Assembly (NCBI RefSeq): GCF_037975245.1
Contig: NC_092578.1
Location: forward strand, 1,745,001-1,807,000
Source: Apostichopus japonicus
Taxonomy: Eukaryota > Echinodermata > Holothuroidea > Aspidochirotida > Stichopodidae
Reading direction: 5' to 3'
Length of the DNA: 62,000 bases
A program made the position numbers and the translations under genes. Every line of letters starts with the position of its first letter. Positions within the stretch are counted from its first letter, which is position 1. Shown here piece after piece: positions 22,121 through 34,526 of this stretch. The notes under the pieces were generated by a model. It was not told where the DNA came from. It searched no databases and saw only the letters and a program-made list of their open reading frames with translations.

Positions 22121-22153
22121 CCCCACCCCCACCCCAACCCCCACCCCACCCCA
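22121..22153. repeat. C-block tract with G-quadruplex potential
   Basis: Six blocks of four or five C separated by one or two A. The minus strand therefore has six G4-5 blocks with very short loops, a classic G-quadruplex pattern. Confidence 0.75.
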
Positions 22154-22917
22154 TCACTCCAAAATGTATCTAGCGGAAAGATTTATCACCCTCCCCCCTT
22201 TCCCTCAGTACATGTCTTCTGTCGCTAAAATTGCAGTCGGGCAGATACTGCCTATTTCGTTGCAAGTTGGGTTTCATTTAAAAGTGGCGTATTTTGATTG
22301 TGAGGTGCTGGAGGTGGTTGGGGGTTGAGGAAGTTTGAATATGAAAATATAAAGAGATTCAGAAAGGAACAAAAGAATGACAGATCACAAAAACGTTGTT
22401 CAATCCTTACCCTACCCTACCCCTCCCCTTCCCCACCCTACAACTGACCCCATCCTCCAAATGATAGCGGTCTGTGTTTGCCTATAAAGGTGGCACTTTT
22501 ATGACCCGAAATGTAAATAAATCGCAGTGCTCTAAGGCAACCTAAGGTTTGTTCAAGTCGTCATCGTTCCAGACGCCTTGTCATTTTGTTGTTGTTGTTG
22601 TAAAGATAGGTTATCATTAATTATTCTGTACCATAATTATGCATAATTATATATGCTGTTTTTGGTTGTCCTTGGCGAGCCAATATTTTCATCGCTTCGC
22701 TACTCGTGAAAGTACAGTTATAATCAAAAATTTGGAAACATAATTCAATGTTACCTCTTGAATTGAATTATTTGTGACATTGAAGTGTTACATTGATTCT
22801 GTTTTCATTTGGAAAGTACGTTTACTTAAAAAAAAAATGTGAAACCTACAGTATTTTTCACACCAGATGTATTTAAGACTTGCACTTATTTAAGAGTCGA
22901 GCGCGAACGTTGTTATT

Positions 22918-22968
22918 GTAATGGAAGGTTTAATGGAAGTTTTAATGGAAGGTTTAATGGAAAGTTTA
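22918..22968. repeat. 12-bp minisatellite, about 4 units
   Basis: Unit GGTTTAATGGAA with small variants, repeated four times. Confidence 0.85.
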
Positions 22969-23079
22969 GATTCATTACATATTGACGACACGATCTTTCT
23001 TTTGGTAAGATGTGTTCGGTTTTGGTGCAGGGGTGGATAAGGATAGCATGGGGTAAGAGTAGAGTAGGGCAGGGTTAAA

Positions 23080-23430
23080 GGATGAGAGTAATGGTATGGT
23101 AGCATGGGTGTGAAGGGTAGCGTGAAGCTAGGTAGCGTGAGGCTACGGTGACGTGAGGGTATGACAGGGTGAGTGTATGGTAGCGTGAGTGTGTAGGCAG
23201 CGTGGGGCTACGGTGACGCGTGTGGTAGCGTGAAAGTAGGTAGAGTGGGGCTACGGTGACGTGAGGGTATACTAGGGTGAGTGTATGGTTGCGTGAATGT
23301 ATATGGTAGAGTGTGGGTAGGGTAACCTGCGTGAATGGTACAGTTAGAATGGGGTTTGTGTGTGCATGAATTATATAGTGAGGGTTGGATAGCTAGAGGG
23401 AAGGTTGGGTAGAGTATAGCGTGAAGGTAT
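23080..23430. repeat. Degenerate GGTAGCGTGA minisatellite with higher-order copies
   Basis: Short units such as GGTAGCGTGA and GGGTATGG recur through about 350 bp. A longer block, GGCTACGGTGACG, starts at 23141, 23206 and 23249; the first and third share GGCTACGGTGACGTGAGGG and are 108 bp apart. This suggests repeated block duplications on top of a decanucleotide base. Confidence 0.8.
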
Positions 23431-24610
23431 GAAGAAAGAGGGTGCTTATATATTGTATATATGCGTTCGCTACACGTTAAGCGAACTAAAGCCGTTACTG
23501 TTTTTTAAATCATAATTGTGTGTTTTTTTAAATTAAATAATTTTTTATGAAACAGAAATTAAACATTGACAAACAAAAACAACCTTTCCAAATATAAAGA
23601 CGATCGATCCAGGAAGACAATGCTCTCTGTTCACAGGAAGTCTTCGTTTACCGAGAAAAATCTTAAGAGTTTATTGATCAAATTTCATACAAGAACTAGC
23701 TGAAAATTGAAGCTCCTAGAAGGTTATTCCTAAATGCTATTATTTACTTTTGATTTAAGTGAATCACTTCTGTTGTTATGTTTTGACTTTCCTTGTGCGT
23801 TAGTTTGGTACTAAGAAAACCCAAGAAAGATTAATAAAACGTAATTCCGTTAAAAGTCATGCGCAGTACACGAGACGATAGAAGATTGTTACTACCAGAG
23901 GAGCATACAATTAAAAGGTACTCTTTAATGACAGTTATTGACATTAATAATATTGTTACAATCGAGTAATGTAATATATTACTTGGGCTTAATTCTTGCC
24001 ATAGCAACCAGTCTGCCAACATTTGTACACATGATGCTTTTCAAATACCTCAAACCAAGGAACGCCAAGTGGTAACTGTCTGCTCATAAGAGATCAGCGA
24101 AACCCCCTTGTGTTCTTGGTCAACGCACTGTTACTGTTAGCATATTTTACATACCGATGGCAAGGTGGGAAGACAAGGCAACTGGGGTGCAAAGAATGAT
24201 TTGAAGTGGAAGAATGGCGACAGAGAATTCATGTGTGCCAGTAAGCAGCATCTTTCATTAACTATAACATTATCTACAAGTTATTTACAGTATAACGGCG
24301 CTTGTGCAAGAAGCAAACCATTGTTATGATCATATGTAGTTAGGCCAATCCATGAATACAATGGATAAATGACTAGGTCTGAGAACTTATCAGTTAGAAA
24401 TTAGAATGAGCTATATATATATATATATATATACCTGTCAAGAATCATCCAATTATTATTTACGTCGCATACGATTACTGTCATTTCAGGTTATTCTACA
24501 CTAGTGCATTTTTCTCTGCATGTGACATTTGATATTTACCTCTTATGTTTATTCATGAATATTATAATCATTGCAGATAAATTTTTAGTATTATACGACA
24601 CTGTACCGAT

Positions 24611-24800
24611 TCTCGGCCTTGAGTTATAGATCATGTGTAGCATTATGTTCTCCTTCCAGGGAAATCGTGATACACACCTGACGATGATTACACAGTCTCA
24701 GTCTCGAAACAAGAGGACTAGGGTTGAGAGCGGATCAGTCGTTCGGTTGTTCGTTTTTTTCGTGACCAGGTTCTTTCTTGGGTGGCTTCACTTAAAAAGT
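24611..24800 (+). mobile_element. U2 snRNA-headed SINE-like element, copy 2
   Basis: Begins TCTCGGCCTT, as U2 does near its 5' end, then a diverged stretch and AGATCATGTGTAG, then the family body GTGATACACACCTGACGATG, GCGGATCAGTCGTTC, TTCTTTCTTGGGTGGCTT and ACTTAAAAAGTA. With the copy at 6851 it shares GCATTATGTTC where the third copy keeps the U2-like GTATCTGTT, suggesting two subfamilies. Confidence 0.8.
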
Positions 24801-25494
24801 ACCACACTACACCGTATTAATTCAGTTGCATTAATTTATTTGTCTATAGTGAGGTGTGAATCATTATATTCAACAAAATGGTGGATCTCTCAGCCAATTC
24901 AAATATAAATGAGACGACTTCAGAAAGGTTTAACTGTAAAATAGTAATGAAAGATATATTATGAACACTCTCTAACTTTTATGTTATATATAGGCCTACT
25001 TCTCGGACATCGCTAATCCTTTAACTATATATGTCGTCTTGATAAAGTAAGCACGAAAACAAGAGCTGATACCTTCTACCTTGTTCCTACATTCGTTTAC
25101 ATTCATACTGGGTAAAGTGTCAAGACCTGATGTTGTAGGTTTGTGAATCGTTACGCAAGAGTTGTGATGCGTGCAAATTTATTCGGTTTCTGAAGCAAGT
25201 TCAAGGATGTCTAGAAGATGCCATATAACACAATATGATAAATAAGTAATTCAAGAGAAATTCAAGAAAAGAAAATGTACATATATACTTGGCATGAAAT
25301 GAAAAATGATAATCCCCACCGGCAATATCGTCATCATCCCTAAAGATATGAAACCTTATATATACATATGTGGTATCGTGGTCAAAATTTGCAGTAATTT
25401 CTGCCATGCCCGAGTTAGGATGGATGACGTTATCCTGACGATTGCTGAAAATGCATCACAGACATATATGGCAGGCCGTAGTGGACAAAAGTCG

Positions 25495-25805
25495 GGAATT
25501 AATGCCTTAACATTAATTCGATTTTTGCCATAAATTCTATTCATTGCTGGCATATATTAATTAATGCTGAAATATATATGAATTAAAATCTGGCATTTAT
25601 TCGATTTAATGCTAGAATATACAGCCTATGCGATTTAATGCTAGCATATTTTTAATTTAATGCTAGCATATATTAACTAATGTTGTCATTAAATTTGACA
25701 TATTACTAGCATTATTAATGTCAGCATATATTAATGAATGTTAAAAATTAATTCGACATACTGCTAGCATATATTAATTTTTGTTAGCATGTTTTAATAT
25801 TATCG
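25495..25805. repeat. Degenerate AATGCTAGCATATATTAA repeat field
   Basis: About ten diverged units built on TTTAATGCTAGCATATATTAA occur over 310 bp, many centred on the palindrome GCTAGC. Spacing is irregular (roughly 25-45 bp), so it is an old or gene-converted tandem array. Confidence 0.75.
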
Positions 25806-26119
25806 ACAAATGGCAGTGCAGGAATTTATATCGGTATATATCCAATTCCGTTAAAAAACATATCGTCTAAAAATTCTTCAATATTATAAGTATTATCTTG
25901 AAAGATCAATATTCGTCGCATGTTATGAAGACCAATACTGGCCAAGATACCATCGGCATCTTCGTGCGGTCATGTACTACATGTATCATATACCTGTTAT
26001 CCTTCCCTCTCCCCTTCCTTCTACTCCTCTCGTCTTACCCCTCCCCCCCTCGATTCATCCCCTCCTCCGGTTGGCGCTTGCTGAGTCAATAATGTATTTA
26101 CACATTTAGACTTGGGATC

Positions 26120-26212
26120 GACACTAACTCCGCCCTCCCCCTCCTCTCCCCCTCCTCTCCCCTCCTTTTCCCTCCTCTTCCCTCCTCTCCCCTCCTCTCC
26201 CCTCCTCTCCCA
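26120..26212. repeat. Polypyrimidine CCCTCCTCT-type tandem repeat
   Basis: Almost pure C/T on the plus strand, with repeated CCCTCCTCTCC and TTCCCTCC units. Such mirror-like polypurine/polypyrimidine DNA can form triplexes. Confidence 0.85.
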
Positions 26213-26505
26213 CATGTCCTTTCAGACAAATAACCCTCTTCTTGTAACCCTACCTCACCTGAGCATCATGACCACACCGACAAACCTTCCTCCTAGTACA
26301 TCAGATTTGTTGTTGTTGGGACCCATCTTTTGAAATTCGTAAGCCATGTTTACAACTATTTAATGGACATTTTAAGGAGATCGGCCCCAAACCGGAAGTA
26401 AATCCGGATACATATGTCACGGTCGGATGTCAACACCTGACGTAAATTGTTGCAATCGAAAGTGCACATAGTATATGTTATAAACGAGCTAAACAAGTTC
26501 ACAAG

Positions 26506-26587
26506 TTGCTAATTTAATCGTTTAATTTAAGGTTTTCAGACAAGACTTGCTAATTTAATCGTATAATTAAAGGTTTTCAGACAAAAA
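26506..26587. repeat. 41-bp direct tandem duplication
   Basis: TTGCTAATTTAATCG starts at 26506 and 26547, and AGGTTTTCAGACAA ends both units. Few differences, so it is fairly recent. Confidence 0.85.
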
Positions 26588-28139
26588 TGTGGTTAAAAGG
26601 TCTTGTTCCTTTCTCTCTTTCTTAAGGGGATAATAATTAAAATTCCTCGCAGTTTAAAGGGGATGTATCTCTCAGGTAGAATTTGAAATAGAGCTTGCCC
26701 TTTTCGATGTACATAATACTTTATTATGAAAGACCATCAGAGGGCTTACTTATAAGTAGTTTGCGCATGCTTTAACAACACTCACGTTATGTCATTTACG
26801 AATATCTGTCTGCAATTAATGTTGTTTAATTGAAGTCGGATCAGATGAAGTTACTTCATAGGAATTATACAAATATTAAAATTGCAGTGGTGCCCCAATT
26901 GTATAACAAATACATAGGCAATAAAAATGTATTGACTTTTCTATGGTGACGTCATTTTGTCATGTTAATTACAAAAGTTAAACACAGTTCAGTAACTTTA
27001 TAGCACGTCATCAACAGAAAGAAAAAGCTACATGAATATAATTAAATTTAAGTTAAATTCAGTTCTTTATTTTAAAATTGGCAACATTTCCTCAGACACA
27101 CGGTCGAAATTGATACTCATATGTTCGAAATATTTTTTTTATTTCTCCTATATTTACGGAATAGACATTTCGCCAAACATGTGCTCCATACTTATGCCAC
27201 AAAATATGCCATTAAATAACAAAATGAAGTCATCGATCTATCGTACTTTTGAGTTCAAAAACTATACAAAAGGCACATAGGTACTATTATGTTCATTACA
27301 TAGGGAAGATGTTATAACTACAGGCTAGGGTAATTAAAACATTCAAACAAGAATCGGGTTAATTATAAAATGGTATTTGGTGTCACGTTTGGGATTCTAC
27401 CTATAATAGTAATATCGTGTCCATGGCCTTAGACTTATAAACAGCTAGAAATGTTATGTTTTCAGGCTATATGCCCTTAGCGCCATTTTCATAATTTAAT
27501 TACTAAATCGTGAGAAGAAAAGTCATAAAATGATCAAGACATTTCTGCCGTCATTGACGAAAAAAATCCGAGCAAAATTATGAACGAACAAGGAAAAAAA
27601 CAATTTTGTATGTCTATACTTCAAGGAGTCAAACTTTGGAATTCACTAGTTGATAATGTTAAAAATTGTAATTCTATAGTTCTTTACTATAAATATTTAC
27701 AAAATACAAACAAAATTTGAAATCTCAGATGGGTTCCAATTAAGATTAAAAAATAAAGTTACTGTAAAACTAGTGAAGCGTATGTGTGTTAATGCCATTG
27801 TTTTAATTTCTTTCTTTCGGGTCATTGATCTCATTTCATTGTTTGTCAGTTGTACATGTTCTTGATGTGTGTATAGTCTTATCCTGAGAAATATTGAGAG
27901 CGTACATAGGCGGAAATGATTTAATAAGTATTGCACTTCTGTTTTCTCCTTTTCCACGCAATAAAGGTACAATAAAATAACAATAGCATTTCAACATGTA
28001 AATATCACTTGTATAAGCACACACTAGTCTTTGTTCTATCATAAATCTGTAAACAGTTGTACTTGCTGGAAATGAATAACACGTATTGAAGCTCGTGGTT
28101 ATTCCCATAGGATACATGTATTCTTCTATACTAGCAACT

Positions 28140-28290
28140 GATATCTCATACTCTTACACATACTTATACTCACTCTCACACTCATTGCCTAAATCATACT
28201 CATAATATTAATCATACTTATACTCCTACACCTGCTCATGCTCATGCTCATACTCATAATTCATACTCATTTCTCGGTCTTGTACTCGTA
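28140..28290. repeat. Degenerate CATACTCA repeat field
   Basis: TACTCA, CATACTTA and CTCATG hexamer-like units recur about twenty times in 150 bp. Confidence 0.7.
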
Positions 28291-29425
28291 CTGGTAAAGC
28301 AAGGCCGTACGCATACTAATAATATACTCCTACAACTGCGGCACACCTCAGATGTGCTGGTGAGTTGATATCTCCCGCACACTGTGTACACCCAAGTATT
28401 AACCTGAGAACTCGATGTTATTCAACCCATCCAAAATCAAATATGCCATTGATATAATATCAATATGAAATGATGTGGTCTGATACATTTATGCAAATAT
28501 AAATTGAGCATTGTGTTAGAGGTATCATGTATTTCGCTTTATTTTTTAAAGCTATAAGTAACGAAAACATTAACAGTTTTTTTTTTCCTGTTAAATTTTG
28601 TCAACTCTCTTTTGGCATAGTTTCACCTCCCTAGAGTTTATCCCCCTTTATACATGGATGTAAATTAACCTTTTTTGTTTTTGGTTAACCAGTTACTCCA
28701 CAGGCCGTAAAGGCTTACGTTATTTAAGCTGTTTAATCTGAATCAAATTCTGGGAGGAGTAAGAGCATACAATACATACATTGTAGGAACTGGACTCCTC
28801 ACACCGTCAACCTTTCAAGTAAATTGTTAAACTATGAGATTAATGAGTCCAGAATATCGAGGCCAAGAGGTCCCCTAACAAACATGAACGACGAAGACAG
28901 GCCAAATTGGGGGGGGGGGGGAGAAAGAAAGATTTTTTCATCTGGTTTTGTAGTGATTGACAATTTAAGTCTAGAATAATCTTTAGTTTTACTTCGCCGT
29001 CTCCTTTTGTCACAGCAATCCACGAAACACAACCATCGAGCTGGAAAATTGTTAAATTAAAAGTTAAACAAATGAGATTTCTGGCAATGTCGCGCACGGT
29101 TACTCGTCACGTGTGCGCCAAATAAGTGTTTATGACAGCATTAGATGCTTTTAAAACAGTATATCTGCGTGACGTCACGAAGCCTGCGTTTCAATTTTAA
29201 TTTTATTTCAATCAATCAATTTAATCAAGTTAATCATACAGCAGTAAAAAAGATACAATTAACATATTATAATTATCAGTTTAACATCGATATTGAGAGA
29301 AGGCAGTATGAAAATTGGAGTTATAATACACATTATACTAGAACATACACAAAATAGATAGACAATTGATTGAGTAGACTTCTACGACAGTTTGACAATA
29401 TAACTTGGGGGAACTGAAGTCCCAG

Positions 29426-29620
29426 GGCGAAAAAAATACAAGAAAACAGTTAGAAAAGAGACTAAGAAGGCAAAAGAGACCTCATTCACTGCCGACTGTG
29501 CCTTCACCCACCGGTAAAGAACCTATCACAACCAACCAGGCTTTATTGAACCAGAAATATGATAAGTGGGGAAGAATCCCAGAGAATTATTCGTATTTCG
29601 TAAACGAAATGAGAGTTTAA
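29426..29620 (+). CDS. Weak candidate terminal coding exon, unknown product
   Basis: An open frame of 64 codons follows a possible acceptor (TCCCAG at 29420-29425) and ends TAA at 29618-29620; there is no ATG at the front. The peptide is basic and compositionally ordinary (for example GKEPITTNQALLNQKYDKWG), unlike the low-complexity frames elsewhere, and several AATAAA motifs lie downstream around 29865-29885. No donor, upstream exon or family was recognised. It may be a chance frame. Confidence 0.2.
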   Translation, partial: GEKNTRKQLEKRLRRQKRPHSLPTVPSPTGKEPITTNQALLNQKYDKWGRIPENYSYFVNEMRV

Positions 29621-30376
29621 CTAACATTTTCCTGATACATCTACTCAATCAATTCTAAGAAAAGATTCACAACGTTTCCTGAAATAGTTATAGAAATCGG
29701 ATAATTCCGACCAGGTTCCATTATACTGAGCAGTAACGATTCGATATATGTATTGCCAAATCATCTCGATCCTCTCCTTCCCCCACCCCCACCCCCACCC
29801 CTCTAAGTAAAAACGAATAACACGTGCCCTTTACTAAATCCCACTTGATGGATTTCTTTAATTTAAATAAATAATAATAATAAATCGGCTTTCATGTAGC
29901 GTAAAACCATCGAAGAGGAAATCATATGGGGTTTTCTTAAATCTTGAATCACTAAAGACATGTACCTCCTCCAATCATAAACGCGAAATCCCAACGGTAT
30001 ATATGAGTATAGTTTGATTATGCGCGTATCGTGTAGGTGCCTCAAATTGAGAGGAAAGAAAAAGTAAGGTCAATTTTATAAGACTTTATTTGCATCGACT
30101 GGCCCCTGGAATAAACCCAGGCAAATTTTTTCTAATGATCAACTCGGGAATACTTTTTATCTTTTAAGGGAAATTCGAATCAACCTCATTTCTAAGGTCC
30201 CTCTGTTTTTATGTTATACTTATGTAATCACCGTGTTATATAGGTTTAGAGGTTTTTTTTTCAGGTAAAACATACATAGTCTTGACTCTCGGGTAAGATT
30301 AAACTTAATTCAGTCGCAAGGTACTGTGGGTGAGCAGCTTATGTCAGAAACTCAACTTTACTTATACCGCATTGAT

Positions 30377-30399
30377 AAAAAAAAAAAAAAAAAAAAAAA
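30377..30399. repeat. A23 homopolymer
   Basis: Twenty-three A in a row, the longest A/T homopolymer I saw here. It could be the tail of a retroposed copy, but the sequence to its left matched nothing I recognise. Confidence 0.9.
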
Positions 30400-31880
30400 T
30401 AGGCGTTACCTTTACGTGGAATCTATTGGAATCATGGCAACATATATGTTAAGCCTATACACTAAAGAACAAAATGTTTTCGCGTTCTTTCCTATATACG
30501 TTGTTATCGACTTTTACGTTTCCAAACACACTTCTTTCAGAAACACAAACACAATATTCTTTCAGAAACCAACAACAGCAACAATTACGATAACAGCAAA
30601 AAACAACAACAAACTTTGTCAGTTCAGAACATGTAAAATACTTTATGTGTAAATGACACAAGTCCTCACCCAGAGATGAAAACATAAATAAACTTGCATA
30701 CTATATAGTATACCAGCGAGCCACTTTATTTATTGGGGTGGGGGTGGTGGGGGGGGGGGGGTAAAGTCATAACAGTGGCCCATACTATTTACCATTCCAC
30801 ACACATAACACTGATTTCATTCTACAAATCTCTTTAACCGTACCAATTTGTGTTGAAGTTTGCGTATATGTAATTTGAATGTTGAGAAAAGTGACATTTC
30901 GCATTTTGAAACAGAGACGCTCCAAACAACTTCTACTTCTCCCTCCCCCTCTCTTCCCCTGGGTCCTCTCCCTTGCCCCCCTTACTTAGCCCCCACCGGG
31001 TCCCTTCCCTAGCCTCCATTCCCATCCGTCATTATCCTCTCTTTCATTGGTAACATACAATTCTCTTCTATACATGATACCCAATATTAGTATCTCTGTA
31101 TCCATAGCTACAACCAACTATAGGAATAAATATAAACAAAAGTTCGCTGATAAAATAAAAATATCTTTTAAATTAAGAAAAACTGAAGTAAATGAATAAA
31201 ATAATAAAATATTCCAGTTTAAAATGCAGAAACCCCTGTTCAATATAGAATTCAAAACCAAAATATTTTGTTGGTTTTTAGAAAAGAAAAAAATTAGTAA
31301 AATGGCACATAATTTTCGTCTTGACTGGATATGTTATAGCAACAATATTTTTGTTCTGTTTTTCAAGGATTGGAAATGAAACCCGTCAGGAAGGCAGTTG
31401 CCATAAGGTAATTTATAATTATTATTATTTTTTTTTAAGATTGCCCGTTTCCAAATATTCAGCTATTTAGTGTACTCGCTATGGCACAGATGTTAGATAC
31501 GCCTGAATAATTAGATTAAGTTTGAATTAAATTTAACCATATGTTTCATAACTGGGTAAAAAACTCGCTTCAAGCAAAATATATATATTAAAACGAGAAA
31601 ACAAAAAACAGACTTGTTTTAATGTATTCTGAGGTACAGAAATAAACTAGACGTCGTGATAAACAATATGTTAATATGCAATCACGGCTTCCCATGGTTA
31701 TAGCTTTGTTATGTTAGGTGATTTCAATGGTCCTTTCGGCAATATTGTTTATGAATACTCTTCATTAAAAATTTATATATGACATTAATTTTTTTTAACT
31801 CAAAGTCTTAAAAATACAGGGTTTTTGTCCCAAAAGCTATAGCTTTTGAGGTAAACCAGGAACAAGTTAATATATATATA

Positions 31881-31893
31881 TATATACATGTAT

Positions 31894-31945
<52 letters not shown>

Positions 31946-31958
31946 ATACATGTATATA
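31881..31958. repeat. 78-bp perfect palindrome with (TA)21 centre
   Basis: The left arm TATATACATGTATGTTTA (31881-31898) is the exact reverse complement of 31941-31958, and the 42 bases between are pure TA. Confidence 0.95.
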
Positions 31959-33527
31959 CATACATATATATATATAATTTTATATTAACATGTAAAATCT
32001 ATTAAAAGTTGCCAAGTCTCGTCTCCATAGAATCATGACACATACATGATAAATATTTTATAGACAATACATATTTGCATCAGCTGATCAATAATTTAAT
32101 ACTTTCACAGTATTAGTGTTCACGATCATTAAACCCTCTGGTATTGTTTAAGGCGATAACTTCTCCAAGGTCAACAAAGCAAATGTATATTCTTGTTAAT
32201 GGATACGTTTGATTGTATGTTTTATTTACCTATAGGAGGCAATTAATACTTCTCAATGCGTACAATAAAGTATGCTACAATATATTGGAATATATATGCT
32301 GTTGAAGAGAAAGTGTTTTCGGCCGGTAACTGTAATGTTATAACTTTGTATTGGCACGATTTATAACTAAAAGGGAGCCAATGTATAATACCAGTTCCCG
32401 TTCGTTTATTCCTCCGAGATCACTGTTGGTGGGACATGCATTGGCAGATCGTTCTAGAAACAGTTGGTAATAGCGACATTAAACCATAGGTAACATTACC
32501 TCGGATTAAGAAGGTTGGTTGGTGGCTCAGTGGGTAGGTGGGTTGGTGGCTCGGTGGGTGGCGGATATCAGTAACACTTTTATTTGGAATGAGTACGAAA
32601 AATATCTGCTTCAGCTTCTTGGAGTTTCACTCCTGGTCGTGAAAACACTGTTGTAATTGTGAAAGAAGTTACGATGTTCTATAAAGGCTTTGAGGAACCT
32701 ATACTCGGCCAGTCACTGCAGTCGGTCTCAGAACTAGTCGCTTGCAAATCTATGTTCACGCTTCTGAACGTACAACGTGCATGACGAGAGGGTGTTAGAG
32801 TGGTGTGAGGGAGGTGGGGGGGGGGGGCTTCACACCACTTCAGCCACTCTGCAAGGGTTCAAGTAACGGCCTGGGAAAATATGGTATAAGCAATTTTATA
32901 GTTTCATTTTTGTAATATTCGTACGGAAAATGAGAAGTTCAAAAAGAGTGGCTCAGGAATCCACTGCCTACGTAGCGATAACATGTTTACGTATGCAATA
33001 CCTAACATGTGTTGAACCTTCGTCAATATCTGATCCATAATTTGTGATGAATTTCGTAATCTTGTGATAAGTTCATTTAACACAGATAATATTCACTTTT
33101 AATTTTTTTTTTACTTAGCTCGTGATGTAAATAACCTCATAATCTAAATAACTTATATATTTGGAGACCATATAAAGAAGTCATCGGTGCATTACGTATT
33201 GCGGCCATGATAGATTGATTATGCAATAAAATATACTATATTAATGATGACGTACTTAATTCCCGAGAGATATATATATATATATATAACTATTAAGGGG
33301 ACAATCACTGTGCATCAGCCTGTGACTAATGATATAAACATGCGTCACGTAATTATCACGTGACCTGATTAAACGATACACAGAGGCGAAGAAAGAAACA
33401 CTCAGAATCGGATCATTTAATGTACATGTCATATAGATAGTTCAAGATCAAAGCCTGAATAAATATATGATATATACGTAAAGACGAGAAATTTACAAAA
33501 TGTACTTTAAAATATAGATATATTTAT

Positions 33528-33565
<38 letters not shown>

Positions 33566-33640
33566 ATACTAGATGAGACTAGTGGAACACTAGTAGTTGT
33601 AACTCGGAGTTTCACGCTTTATAGCGATCTTCAGACAACT

Positions 33641-33764
<124 letters not shown>

Positions 33765-34400
33765 TAAGACGACATGAAAATGTAAGCTAGCGCAATCCTA
33801 CTCATGGAATGGCGTATGACGTCACTATGCATTCCACTATGGGCTATTCCATTGACGGGCAATGTTACACTTACCACAGTTAGCTGAGGTCTCCATCTTA
33901 GTAATCCTTTCTCTAACACTCGAGATTCAGTTGATTAAATGTAACTTACTTTGATTGGCCCTCTTTATTCCACGAAATGGAACACAGTGGGTGATCCTTC
34001 ATGTTATCGAGGCAGCTGTTTCTTACAAGAACATTAACTTTCTTGTTATGTTCTTGTTGACTAATTATCCTTGACATATGATACATTTGGTATATTGTTT
34101 TCAAATTTCTCCGTATTTAGGATTTTATCAAAATGCAACTTGTTTGAACAATATTATTTTCTACAAATGGATAAATATATAATATATATATTAACATATT
34201 ATAATGGGAAAAGATTGGGGCAGTTGTCATTATGATATGATTCACTTTGCGGTTGCCAAATGTATTCATTAAATATCACCAACTTTGAAAAAACTCAAAT
34301 CTTCACCAATTAAGAAAAGAATGATATACGAATGTCATTAATTTCATTCCATCTTAGGTATTTTATCACAACATACGCATATGATTTAAAGTATAAATCA

Positions 34401-34526
34401 AAATATGTCAAAATATGTCAAAATATGTCGAAATATGTCGAAATATGTCGAAATATGTCAAAATATATCAAAATATGTCAAATTATGTCAAAATATGTCA
34501 AAATATGTCAAATTATGTCAAAATAT
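34401..34526. repeat. 10-bp tandem repeat AAATATGTCA, about 12 units
   Basis: Twelve units of AAATATGTCA with variants AAATATGTCG and AATTATGTCA, exactly 10 bp apart. The A-tract therefore recurs once per helical turn, which is the phasing that produces intrinsic curvature. Confidence 0.95.

Larger units (their letters stand above)
21536..24610. other. Intergenic DNA with G/C-rich minisatellites
   Basis: No gene recognised. The main contents are listed separately: C-block tract, 12-bp repeat and the 23.1-23.4 kb minisatellite. A (TA)n tract is at 24412-24433. The rest is ordinary AT-rich DNA. Confidence 0.5.
24801..30376. other. Intergenic DNA with minisatellites
   Basis: No firmly supported gene. 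Contents are listed separately: the AATGCTAGCATAT repeat field, CT-rich block, 41-bp duplication, TACTCA repeat field and a weak candidate exon at 29426-29620. TGACGTCA occurs at 26947 and 29170, and a 13-G run at 28909-28921. Confidence 0.5.

Noticed and set aside
22121-22153. Telomeric repeat
   Set aside because: CCCCA-like blocks are irregular and not the CCCTAA animal telomere unit.
34401-34526. CRISPR-like array
   Set aside because: Units are contiguous 10-mers without unique spacers, in a eukaryotic genome.
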